Shown here piece after piece: positions 25,393 through 36,779 of a DNA stretch of 64,000 bases (the first letter of the stretch is position 1; every line of letters begins with the position of its first letter). The translations under genes were made by a program, and so were the position numbers. This DNA comes from Daucus carota subsp. sativus (Eukaryota > Streptophyta > Magnoliopsida > Apiales > Apiaceae), in NCBI RefSeq assembly GCF_001625215.2, contig NC_030384.2, positions 40,768,390 through 40,832,389 on the forward strand. Direction: 5' to 3'. The notes below the pieces were generated by a model. That model was not told the origin of the DNA, searched no databases, and saw nothing but the letters and a program-made list of their open reading frames with translations.

Positions 25393-28300
25393 TCAACGAG
25401 GTAATATCATCTTCACATTGTGCAGCTCATCTATAGCTTTCCCCTGGTTGTAGACGGACTCAAAAGCATGCATCCACACATTGGCGAAACCAGTAACTGC
25501 CTGGAAAACATGCGGCAATCCCATTTGTAGATTGTTCAAAGTCATTGACCTTGTAACGCTAACTGCCTTTTCATATTTAGCTCTTTCATCCTCTGACTTC
25601 ACCCTAAGAATCGCGACCTTGGCACGCTTGTCTGCAACTGGATTCTTGGCCCCAGATGAATCAGGCATTGAGAAAGGACCATACTTGTTTTCTAATGCTC
25701 GTAGCTCACTTGTCTTCTTTTCAAACTCTTTGAAGACAGATTCCGATTTCTTCTTTTGCTTGTGCTCTTCTGCTTGTTGCACAACGATACCATGGATTAC
25801 GGTTAACAAGCTATTGATTCCCTCTGATGCAACTTTGTCCGGAGCATGATCGATAGCAAGATGCCATTCTTCGCAAAGGGAGTAGATAGCAGAATCTTGT
25901 TTCGTTTTGGAGACCGAGTTGTCGTTGAACTGGAAAAGACTAAGCCTTAGCCACCCTGAAAGCGACTGTATGTATTCTCGTTGAGCCTTTACTATGTTAC
26001 AGAAGGATATATGCCATTGCTGCACCTCAAGCTCAAGTTGAAGGGTAGATTGCCTGTGAATTTCGGAGGTTGGATTATTAGACGGGGTAGTGTTAAGGTA
26101 TTTGAGTTGCTGAACTATGTGCATCTGGACCTGGTGGCACTCATACATGCTCCTCCACATGCACATAAATCTGTTTAACAGGCAAAAAAACATAGTTAGG
26201 AACTAAAATTTTATTATTCTAATTTAAGACTACAAGCTGATAAAATTGGAGATAAATCCAGCACATAGTTGCCACTAATTGCTGAAAATGATAAATAAAA
26301 GCTAAAGCAGCAAGGTACATTACATGCAAATAAGAAAAAGTGTAAAAGTAGTATAGCAAAAAAAGTGTGTAAAAGTAGTCAAAAGAAGTGATCATGCACA
26401 GTACTACTGTGAAGAATAATGCTGACTTAACCAGTCAAAGGAGTCTTCCTACCCATACTACTCATGCTTAATAATCTCTGATCTGGGTACTGGGTTTCTG
26501 GCTAGTGCGCTGTCCCACATCCCAACTTATTATATCTATCTATCTATATATATATATATGAATAAATACACCCACACACAAAATACATGTAAATATCTAT
26601 TTATAATTTTATATACATGCAATATAAGACCTGCAAGAGATCCAGATATGATTTTTATTAGAACAATAAGAATGTCCATGAAAAGAAAACATGTAGTATC
26701 CCTTGCTCCTCTCACCGGATGTCAAGGACATGTACTTTAGTGTGTTGATTATCAAATAAATGCACAAAAAGAAAAAATAGCATTCAACTATTTCTTCAGT
26801 ATTTTACATTTCTTTCCCTCTAAGAATGAGTCTTTTATTCTTGGTGAATAGATCAGATATATTGCTTTAATATTTACATTATGAGGTATGAGTCACTTGA
26901 ATTTTATTCCGATCTTTTGGTGCGGTTTTGTGAATTTTAGTAGGGCCTCTGATCTTTTGGCGTTGCATTCACATTTCACAGAAAACAATGACCAGTGCAG
27001 AGTTCAACTAATGATTTCGAAGGATATTTTTTTGTTGGGATGAAAGCAAACTTTAATCATAACAAGTTTAAAGAAAGACATTAAAACTACTGAAAAGAAA
27101 GACTAACCCTTTTACAAGCTCAACAAGTTGTGGGTACAGCTCTGATTCTCTCAGTTTGATAATTTCAGCAGAGGTAGTTTCAATGCCTTGTGAAGCAACC
27201 ATCATCCTTGATTCCAATTTCTCAACCTCTTTCTTAGATTTTTCAGTCTTTATATAATCTGCCCGCTTCATCTCTAGCCGCCTCAGCTGCTTTACCCTTT
27301 TTTCATGTTCCATCTTAAGAGTCTCGGCATTCTAACAGAAAGCATATCATTTAATTGTATAATCAAGATCACAAGGAGAAGTCAAAAAGCTTAACAATTT
27401 ACATTAACTATCAAAACCTTGATTAAGGTAACTACTATGATGAGGGGACAACTTTATCAACATCTACTTGTTGTAACAAGATTTGGGGGATCACATCTTG
27501 TATAAATCCCAAGAAACTGTGTGAAACTTATACATCCGCAAACTCCTATGTACATTCCGAGAGAAATAAGCCAATAGATAATACACTTAACGACAAAGAT
27601 ATCAAGTAAAACTTGAATTATGAAAGATACGGTTTTAAGATATTATAATACCTTAACCTCCAAATAAAGTTTTTTCTCCCAAGCATAGAGTCTCTCTACT
27701 GTAGAACAATGACTCCCATTCAAATTATTGTGAAGCACTTCTTCATTAAACTTCCCAAACCCATCCATTTTTGAACTGGAACTCCCCCATGTCCACAACA
27801 ATGGACTCAAACTCTTCCCATAACCATAAACTTTCCCTGCAAGCAGAACAAAGGCAAAATATGGCTGTAACTATAGAATACTAAAGTCGCGCTTCCTATA
27901 ATCATTAAATATCACAAATGACTAAATCCAGATTGAATACTAAATTTAAAGGCCCATTTTCTTAAGAGTATATAAACGGTGAATGGGTTTAGTAATCAAG
28001 AATTTCAACATAGATTAGTACACCTACAGGTCCCAGAAAAGAGTGTGTTTCTAAGCATGTACAGAGCAGCCAGCAGGTGCATTAAACTCAAGCTTACAAT
28101 TTTTACTTGGAAACCAACCAATTTGAAAGCATCTTACCAAATTGTCAAACTCAAAACAAACCTAAATTATTACTGTACATATTGTAACCTGTAACATAAA
28201 TTCAACTCTAAATACAAAAAACATGGTTTGAAAAAGGACATACAGGACAAAGAACACAACAAAGCACATCATAAGCACAAGTGCTTATAAATAAAACAAC

Positions 28301-29061
28301 ACACAAACAAAATGTGCTTACATGTGCAAACCATAAACAGATCTAAAGTACACATGTTTTCTATTCTCTTAATTCAAAGGCATTCATTTTAGTACACATA
28401 TACATACAAATATATATGTAGTGATTTATGTATAATAAATAAAAGTACCTGTGGATCTTTGGTCGGAAAAACTAAAACTAGGAACCTCCAGCAAGGACGA
28501 AAGCTGATTCCCCGACCCCGCCGCCCTCAAAAAATACTCATCCAGCTCCTTTATGATCTCCACCAGCTCCTTACTCTTGGCCGACACCACCACCGCCATC
28601 TCCGCCGCCGGCTCCGGCGCCGTCGCCCTCACCGGCGTCATAACCACCTCCGACATCGTCGCCGTCGTCTCCTCCCAGTCCTCCTCCGTCGCCGCCGGCG
28701 ACGACGCCGGCATAAACGGGTCCCAGAAATCCCAACTCCCCTGCACCGGCGGAGGCGGCGGCGGCGGCCGCACGGCCGACGACGAAACGGTCGTAGACGT
28801 GCCCCACGAAGTGGGGCTCATCGGTGGCTGCTGCGGCCCCGGTACAGACACTGGCGGCGCCGTAACAGGGTGGTGCAGAGGCGTCTCCGCCGTAGCGAAC
28901 TGAAGTAAAGCAGATCCGGTGGCTTTTAGTGAGCGGAGATACATTGTATGTGAAGACGACAAAGCCTGTCTCGCTTCCACAAATGTTTTCATGTATCTCT
29001 TTCTCCCTCTGCATCTCGTCACCATCTCTTCTCTCTCAATCTTCGTTAAACAACTCCCCAT
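25393..29061 (-). CDS. DUF630/DUF632 protein (APSR1/NRG2-like)
   Basis: Predicted exons, minus strand: 29061-28449, 27836-27652, 27331-27108, 26170-25393; phases join, 599 residues. The start MGSCLTKIEREEMVTRCRGR is the DUF630 signature, with Gly2 and Cys4 as likely myristoylation and palmitoylation sites and so membrane attachment. Residues about 60-130 are Pro/Ala/Ser-rich (seven prolines in a row), encoded by a strikingly GC-rich block at 28560-28880. DUF632 starts near residue 210 (KVYGYGKSLSPLLWTW) and includes YAWEKKLYLEVKNAE, long charged helices (EHEKRVKQLRRLEMKRADY), MWRSMYECHQVQ, WHLAIDHAPDKVASEGI and a coiled coil near the C-terminus. Relatives include APSR1 (root growth under low phosphate) and NRG2 (nitrate signalling). 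The biochemical activity is unknown. Which subgroup this one joins is not clear from sequence alone. Confidence 0.88.
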
Positions 29062-30939
29062 CTTCACTCACAAATCTCCTTCGTATCTACAGATTATATT
29101 TATATTTTATACATTACTTCATCTTCATTACACGAACAGACAATGTTGATAGCAGTGTGTTATTTTATAGTAACAGTCATAGTAGTAGTGTTAGAGTGGT
29201 GGACGTTGGAAACCGTGCCATGTTGGAGTAGGGAGAGTTTTGAGTTGTTGACGAAAATGCCCTTGGGTTTTTGTTTTGTTTGTTTGTTGCAGTGTGTGTA
29301 ATGCACATGGGGCAGGTTAAAAAGAGGTACGGAGAGGACTGTGCATTCAGCATGCTTTTGTGTTAGAAGGGTAACTATGTAAACTTTGGGTTTCAACGGA
29401 CATTCCACTGTATGTTTGCTTTTAAATTTTAAATTCGTGTTTTTGTTTTAACAAAATCAATACTCCTTCCGTTTCAAATTAATTGCATTAAATAATCAAA
29501 ATATGTGGAGTAAAATTGATTTAATAAATATAAATAATAGATATGTGGAGTAGGATTGACTTTGGAAATATGATTTTGTATTGAAAGTTGAAGTGGATAA
29601 GTAATTTAAAACATTTTTTTTTTAAAAGTGGGCATATAAATTGAAACGGAGGGACTAACTGGGATTGCCTTGTTTTATACAGAATCACCGTTTCCTTGCA
29701 ATAAACAATAGAATCACAATTTAATTCATTGATTGATTGTAAAGCTCTGGGCATTAATTGTTAGTATCAACCTATTATCATCAAGAATGAGTATAAATAG
29801 GGACGGGATATACAACTTCAATTTACATGTTAATTAACAATTTATAAGATTTATTTGAATTGTGTGTTCTATTTGTTGCATATTACTATCAACATATTGA
29901 AATTTTTTCTCCAAATATCGTAGTATCTTGGGCACAACTAGAAATTATATTATATGCACATATAAACAAGATATAAACTAATATTTAATCCAAAATATAA
30001 AACTCATTATTTTTATTTAATCTTTATTCAATTCAATCTTTATGAAATTATAATACATAATTTTATTTGTAGTAAAAAAAATAAAAGTGATTGATATGCT
30101 ACTTTGCTATCATATAAATGTTATCTAAATATTTGATTTTGATAAACTAAACAAATTACTCATATTTTAGTTTGTATACAATATAATACCAAAATAATAA
30201 AATATTTTATTATAACGTTAAATTTCTAAAAAAATTTGGTCCGAAATCAACTCAGAAACATGAAGCAGTATCGATATATTTAAATATAATTAATAAATTA
30301 TAAATTTATCCACTGCTTTCTTATTAAATTTACTAAAAGCTATAGCTGCATATGGCCAGATCATAACTCATAAGTAGTGTATTGTAAAAATTTTATGGCA
30401 CACGAACCCCACTTTCATTTCCGTATATCTTTTAAATTAAATATTATCGGGACAAAATAATGCTGCGAATCTACCAAGAAAACAAGATCTTGGAACTCTG
30501 CAACTGACAATAAAGATTTAAATAAGCATATTTTGGACCCACCTTTTGGTTTAATTTAAAATATTAATTATTTATAAATAAAATAAATTTAATAACAATT
30601 TATCAATTTGTTGCATATTTGTTAGCTAAATAGTAATTGATACATAGTCATGTTATCAACGATAAAAGTGATATAGTTCATCTCATCAAAAAGTGGTTGT
30701 AACATGCTAGAAGGCATAACGCTCGTAAATTGCATCTGAGTTCTGCATATTTTGTATTATGAATGAACTCCTTCATACTCACATATTCTTTCTTTGCTTC
30801 AACACGTTCAGCATATATTCATTTCTTCTTTCTGGATGTCTCTCAAAGTACTAATGAAGCGCAAGATTGTATAAATACATATATGCAGGGTAGTGTTAAA
30901 TTTGCAGCAATACTTTCTTGTATAAGATATACAGTAGCA
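29062..30939. other. Divergent spacer between DUF632 and APX genes
   Basis: This holds both promoters. 29062-29160 is probably the leader of the DUF632 gene. A MITE occupies about 29461-29656. 29800-30760 is very AT-rich. An in-frame ATG at 30883 lies upstream of the chosen APX start. No other gene was seen. Confidence 0.4.
29461..29656. mobile_element. Stowaway-like MITE
   Basis: Left TACTCCTTCCGTTTCAAATT and right end AAATTGAAACGGAGGGACTA are complementary terminal repeats with TA at the outer edge, of the plant CTCCTTCCGTTTC type. The inside is AT-rich with a partly repeated ATATGTGGAGTA word and no coding capacity. Confidence 0.7.
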
Positions 30940-33900
30940 ATGAGGGTGCTAACCGCAGCATCAAGAAGTGTGGATGAGGAATATTTGAAGGAGGTAGAAA
31001 GGGCTCGTCGCCATCTTCGTGCGCTCATATCTAACAACAGATGTGCCCCCATCATGCTTCGCTTGGCGTACGCATTGAGAACCATCTCATTTGTTTATGT
31101 TCGAGTACTTTTCCTTTAGGTATATATCGAGTTTTGGTTACTTAACATGGTATTGCAGGTGGCACGATGCAGGCACTTACGATGCGAAAACGAGGACAGG
31201 AGGCCCAAATGGCTCTATCAGGACTGAGCAAGAGATTAAGCATGCCGCTAACACTGGTTTGCAAATTGCAATTCAACTATGTGGTACTTTTCTTAGTTAA
31301 ATTGCCTCCTTATTTATATAGTATCTTTTATTTATCCAACTACGTATTGCAATAATTTTATGCTGATGAGATCTATCTTCTCCTTCTCCTTCTCCTTCTT
31401 CTCCTTCTTCTGCTCCTCCTCCTCCTCCTCCTCCACATGCTGATGAGATCTTAGTTACCTGAAATTAGTCAATTACAGTAGAAATTTATTATTATTTTTC
31501 TTCTATTTGCAATTGTTTCAGAAGAGATAAAGGCCAAGAATCCGAGGATCACATATGCTGATCTTTACCAGGTGACTTTTTATACATGTACATATACAAA
31601 ATGCATTTCTTTACTGCTGTCATGAGTTGTAATGTTACATAAAAATAAATTAAGACATATTAAAAATACTAATATTAGTGTTAACATATCCTTTTCACTA
31701 AAGTTTAATTAGTGCATGTCGAAATGTAAAACGAACATTCTTTATTTCATATCTATAATTTCATTTTTATTTCATGTTACTTAGAGTGGTATTATCATGA
31801 AATTATATGTGTCCATTGTTTTATTTATGTTTTCAATTTTCATGTAAATTGAATTTCTATACATTTCCAAATTTTATTTATTAATTCAATATCAATTTTA
31901 TTTAGGGTTAATTATCTTGTTGGTCACTGAAGTGGGCTTAATGTATCAAATTGGTCACTGAACTCAAAACGGTATCAAAATGGTCACTGAATTGGTCATA
32001 AATATCAAACAGGTACCTTGAAATATAAGTTCAAGCAGTAAAAATATTATTTATAAAGTTTTACACATTATTTTTAAATGTTACCAAAACCAAGTAAAAG
32101 GTTATGACTTCTAATATTTATGATAATATATTTAGATTTTATCAAGTTTATTTATTATTTATTTTTAATTAAAACAAAGAAAATAACTATATAATAAAAT
32201 ATAAATAATAAATAAACTTCATAAAATATAAATATATTATTTTAAATACTAGAAGTAATAAACTTTTAGTTGGTTGTGGTAACATTTAAAAATAATGTGT
32301 AAAACTTTATAAATAATATTTTTACTACTTGAACTCACATATCAAGATACTTGTTTGACATTTATGATGACTTTAGTGACCATCTTGATACCGTTTTGAG
32401 TTCAGTGACCAACTTGATACATTAAGCCCATTTCAGTGACCAACTTGATAATTAACCCATTTTATTTATAGTTCAAATTAATTAATTTTAACTTAATAAC
32501 ATTAACAAATTATAAAACTAAAAAAATTATCAATATAACAAAAAAAATCTGGATATGTGAATGATCCAAATTTGGATCACAAATCTACATTTGGATCATT
32601 TTCTAAATTAATACCACTGAATTGATTTGAAATAGAACTGCCTCAGATTTAAAGAAACTTCATGTTTGGAGCTGCTTCCAGAGAAAGAAATAGAAATAGG
32701 AACCGCGGTGATTGCAGCAATCAAACAGAAGATGCGTCTAAATTACATAATTTAACAGACAGCAACAAAAGCAATTTTAATATCGAAAATTAATACAGGC
32801 ATAGAGCAACATTGCAGCGTAAAATCTGAAAATTAATTTTCAGATGTCACGCTTAATATAGCAACGGTAAAATTTCAGAACACGAATTATTTTTATGTTG
32901 GAATCTCATTATAATTAGTGAAAGACTGTGAAAATCATAAAATTATTTTGATAGATAATATATAGCATATCGGATATATTTATAATTATTTTTCTTTTTT
33001 AATCAACCTCAAGTACTGCTAAACAAATTAAATTTTAAAACTAGGAGTCCTAAGTTTAAAAAAACAAGAACAAATATATACTAAACCAAGCCGTAACTAT
33101 ACCAAAACAACTCTAATACGTCAAATCAATACTAATTATAATTATTTCTCAACCAACAACCAACACCAACTATAATTATTTCTCCAATCCAACCAACAAT
33201 CGAAAACAACCACAAACCAAGATATAATTACTTAAATTTGTCATCTATTTATATATTATTTAGACAAATTTATCCACTATTAATCTTACTAAAATATCTT
33301 ACTAAATTCAACCCGTTTCGGGTTTTGATTGACCCAGAACCTGGATCGAGTAAGATAACATAACCGGAACCTAATCCATTTCCCGAAATTGTCACCCCAC
33401 CTTTTGATGGATTATGAGGTTAGAGAGTGTTTTCTACTTTATTTTTCTTTTATGTTTTTAGATATTTTTCAAGGACGTCCATACTCCATAGGGTATTTTT
33501 GCTTCTTTTTTTTCACTTTTTTCTTCCTCCGTTCCCTCCTTTCTTGCTTCTTTATTATTTATACATTCATGAAAATTCTGAAAAATAGGCAATTTAATCA
33601 TTTAAAATACGAGAACAAATAACAAATAGGTCGTAAAAATATGTAAAATTATAGACTCATGAACTACTCAAGACCTACTTATCAATATCAATGTCTTGCA
33701 TGTTTATGTTTTTTACCTTTACTTCTTATTTATAAGCTACATTTTAGTTCACATGTCTTTCCATTAATTTTAAGTTAAAGAGTGTCAAAAAAATGCGAAT
33801 ATCTTGTTCTACACAACTATTTGATTGAAAGTTTACAGATCTATTTTAATTAAAATTACAGCTAGCTGGGGTTGTTGCCGTTGAGGTCACAGGAGGCCCT

Positions 33901-35127
33901 TCCATTAATTTTGTTCCCGGCAGAAAGGTACCGTTAAGGTCATGAGCTTGCTACCATATGTTGTATAGATTTTAATGACTTAATTTAGTGATTGACCTTG
34001 AGCATTCTTAGATAAAGTCTTTCAAATACATAGTTTTTCCTTAACAGGATTCACTGAATTCTCCAGAAGAAGGACGCCTTCCTGATGCAAAACGAGGTAA
34101 TATTTAAAAATTGTATATCATGTTGAATCATTTCTTGCACATTATAATGTATAAGAGTTATAAATTTTGATAATAGAGGTGAATGAACCAGAGTCATGAA
34201 GTTGTATTTAAAAAAATACCGTATAAAGACTACCCAAATTCATGCAAAAACTTGCATTGATCCTGGTTATGATCTTTCAATACTCGTTTACATCCCTGTC
34301 CACATACATTGCATACAAATTTATACAATTCGTAATATTTTTTTCTTCATATAGGATCATCGCATTTAAGGGACATCTTTTATCGAATGGGCTTATCAGA
34401 TAAAGATATTGTGGCATTGTCAGGAGGGCATACGTTGGTAACTTTCTTTTAGCTACATGCATAATTGAATAAGCTATCTATACCATATAGAAGTACTTGG
34501 ATCAGAGATACGCATATATTGTTGTAGGGAAAAGCACATGCTGATAGATCAGGCTTTGATGGAGCTTGGACAAAGGAGCCACTAAAATTTGATAACTCGT
34601 ATTTTGTGTAAGAATGTATTTAAAAAATACATATAATTATATCATTATATTATGCTACCATGTATGTCTCTAACAAATTCTTTCTCATTTACTAAAACAA
34701 TAAATCTTCTTACAACTAATCACAACAAGTTCATGATTATAGGGAGCTACTGTACGGTGACTCAAATGGATTATTGAAACTTCCAACTGACAAATCTCTA
34801 CTCGAGGACACTCAGTTCCGTCGTTATGTTGAATTATATGCACATGTATGAATGGACTACAAAGTGTATTTTTTTCTCTAAATTAGTGTATTCTTAAGTA
34901 TACTTGTTTCTATATACATATTGTTAACAATTTGAATTTGTCAGGATGAGGAGAAATTTTTTGAAGACTATGCTGAATCACATAAGAAACTGTCAGAGCT
35001 TGGATTTTCTCCGCCCCCTTCATCTTGTTCCCGAACAACAAACATAAAATATACAGTTGTCGCTGTTGTTGCTGCTGCATTTGTAGTGTTCCTAAATTAT
35101 AATGAAATTTATGGGGGAGATGAGTAA
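30940..35127 (+). CDS. APX: Ascorbate peroxidase, membrane-anchored (peroxisomal APX3/APX5 type)
   Basis: Nine predicted exons: 30940-31067, 31159-31283, 31522-31571, 33862-33927, 34048-34096, 34355-34437, 34528-34607, 34743-34845, 34945-35127; 288 residues, normal for the class. It reduces hydrogen peroxide to water with ascorbate. Distal haem residues Arg41, Trp44 and His45 ([16 protein letters not shown]), proximal His165 (LSGGHTLGKAH), ascorbate-contact Arg174, Trp181 and Asp210 are all present. After the catalytic domain a Ser/Pro linker leads to one membrane span ([15 protein letters not shown]), as in peroxisomal APX. The tail after the span ends [10 protein letters not shown] and is acidic. 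Peroxisomal APX usually ends in a short basic cluster used for membrane targeting, so the destination is uncertain. The start at 30940 gives the family-length N-terminus; 30883 would add 19 residues. Intron 3 (2.3 kb) holds two mobile-element remnants. Confidence 0.92.
31376..31437. repeat. CTTCTC/CTCCTC microsatellite in APX intron 2
   Basis: Run of TTCTCC triplet-like repeats changing to CTCCTC repeats, immediately followed by a second copy of the flanking word TGCTGATGAGATCT (31360s and 31437-31450). Intronic and non-coding. Confidence 0.75.
31905..32458. mobile_element. Mutator-like foldback MITE with 10 bp target duplication
   Basis: Left end GGGTTAATTATCTTGTTGGT and right end ACCAACTTGATAATTAACCC are complementary, and pairing continues over almost the whole 554 bp, leaving a small AT-rich centre near 32175. 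Both flanks carry the perfect direct repeat ATTTTATTTA (31895-31904 and 32459-32468). Duplications of 9-10 bp with long inverted repeats are typical of Mutator-like elements. It has no coding capacity and sits in APX intron 3. Confidence 0.8.
33298..33402. repeat. hAT-type MITE fragment in APX intron 3
   Basis: The segment CAACCCGTTTCGGGTT through TTTCCCGAAATTGTCACCCC matches, with changes, the right end of the repeat at 63299-63391. It looks like the degraded right end of the same GGGGTGGCAATTTCGGG family. The left end was not found. Confidence 0.5.
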
Positions 35128-36134
35128 ACAAAATATTAACAGCATCATTATAATACATTCAAGAAAGTGATGTTGTTTCATTCCCTATATTTATGTATAT
35201 AACTTATATAATAAATTGCTAATGAATGAGATATTTTGAGTTTATAAATTATGTAGATCTTAACATTAAATACACTTGTGTCTAGTATGTTAAAAGAACA
35301 CGAAGAACAATCTCTAACTTTATTGAATAGTAAAAACACACTAAAGATTTAATGAGACTATGTTCTCTCTAAAAATATTGGTTCACAAGCGATCTTTCAC
35401 GTGATTACATTATTTTACTCTTTTACAGAGTATACATAGTTTTGCTTCTGTTGGTGGATTATCAAATGGCCTTGAATATTTATTTGTTTATGATTTTTTT
35501 AATTAAATTGTATTCAATTGCTTTTGAGATGTCAATGATGGCGATATGAATTTGGACTCGTAATATTATCTGATAATTTCAGTGATGACGGTGATGGATA
35601 ATGTAAGTAATACGATAACTAGATCATTTTCTTTTTTAAACGATGAAGTAATTTGATAGATTGATTTTCAAGCATTGGTTTACGTTTTAGTTTGTTATAC
35701 TTTTATTTCCCCCCTCAATAGATTTAATTACAGTAAATAATTTCCGAGTCAATTTATTTCAAGTATAAATAAATCATTATAAAAGCCAAATGTAAACCCT
35801 AAATATTAACAACTGTTAATTACATTTCAATTATTTATTTTATTAAACTGATTCCTAGGTTTTAGGGTTTTACGGTCCTAAAGCCTAGAAATAATTAGAG
35901 TTTGGGGTCTAAATGCCTTAAACCTTCATCTTAAACCCCAACCACCAGCCAATTTAATTTGAAGTATATTTTTTTATTAAAAAAAATACTTAAAACATAA
36001 TTTCGTGTCGCGTTTGCGTCTTTATGAAACTAGAAAACGCTATTTTGTATAGCATTTTCGTTTTTAATAAAACGAAAAACGCCACATGATATAGGGTTTT
36101 GCTGTTTCTTTAAAACGTAATTTCATACGCGTTA
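35128..36134. other. Spacer downstream of APX
   Basis: 3' UTR of the APX gene followed by AT-rich DNA. At 35990-36130 AAACGC/AAACGT words recur in both orientations (ACGCTATTTTG, AACGAAAAACGCC), a short decayed repeat next to the LINE remnant. No gene seen. Confidence 0.4.
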
Positions 36135-36779
36135 ATGAATGATATTGAGCACCATGTGTGGCAAAACAAAACGTTAACAACTCAAATGGCGATGCAGTGG
36201 AGTGTTCAAGTTAAACAATGGAGAGATAGTCAGCAGCTGAAACTTTCGAGAAATAATTCTTCTGTGCAAAATAATGAGGCTAAAGTGTTTAAATGGCATC
36301 CTCCAAGTGAAGGCCGAATGAAGGTTAATGTTGATGCTCACATAGTTGCAGGATGTTCATGGTTCTCCTGTGGCTTAATTCTTAGGGATCATCAAGGGAA
36401 GTTTATTCGGGCAAGAACTCATAGATTCGCAGGCATAGTTCCGGTAGTCGAAGCCATTGGAGTATTGGAAGCTACCAGGTGGATTAACTCACTGGGCATG
36501 CACGATGTGGATATTGAGAGTGACTCTTTAGTCACAGTCCAAGCTATTAACAAGGCAGTAGAGAATTATCTGGAAGTTGGTGTGGTTTTTCAAAAATGTC
36601 GTGAGTTTTTGAATGATCGTAGAAACATTTCGGTGTCATTTGTTAAAAAGCAAGTGAACAAGGTAGCTCATTTAATTGCTAGAGTACCTTGTGAAGTTAA
36701 TTGCTTTATTGATCTGATGACTCCTCCACGGTCTGTGTTGGAGCCCCTTGAAAGCGAGAGTTTGATTATGATTATCTAA
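36135..36779 (+). pseudogene. LINE-derived RNase H-like ORF (5'-truncated non-LTR retrotransposon end)
   Basis: Open frame of 214 residues. A linker (HHVWQNKTLTTQMAMQWSVQ) is followed by FKWHPPSEGRMKVNVDAH, the start of the plant RVT_3 RNase H-like domain. Acidic residues lie at the expected places: Asp in VNVDAH, Glu in VVEAIGVLEATRW, Asp in DIESDS. It ends with VNKVAHLIAR, the usual closing motif. This region normally forms the C-terminus of plant LINE ORF2 proteins. No reverse transcriptase precedes it. 18 bases after the stop is an A-rich tract (about 36795-36816), consistent with the 3' end of a truncated LINE. The frame is undamaged, so a recent insertion or a captured single-domain protein are both possible. 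Confidence 0.75.

Noticed and set aside
28459-28908. 149-codon Arg-rich frame opposite the DUF632 exon
   Set aside because: It is the complementary strand of the GC-rich Pro/Ala-coding block and is explained by composition.
30883-30939. Earlier in-frame ATG for APX
   Set aside because: Would add 19 residues not found in the family; the 30940 start matches the usual length.
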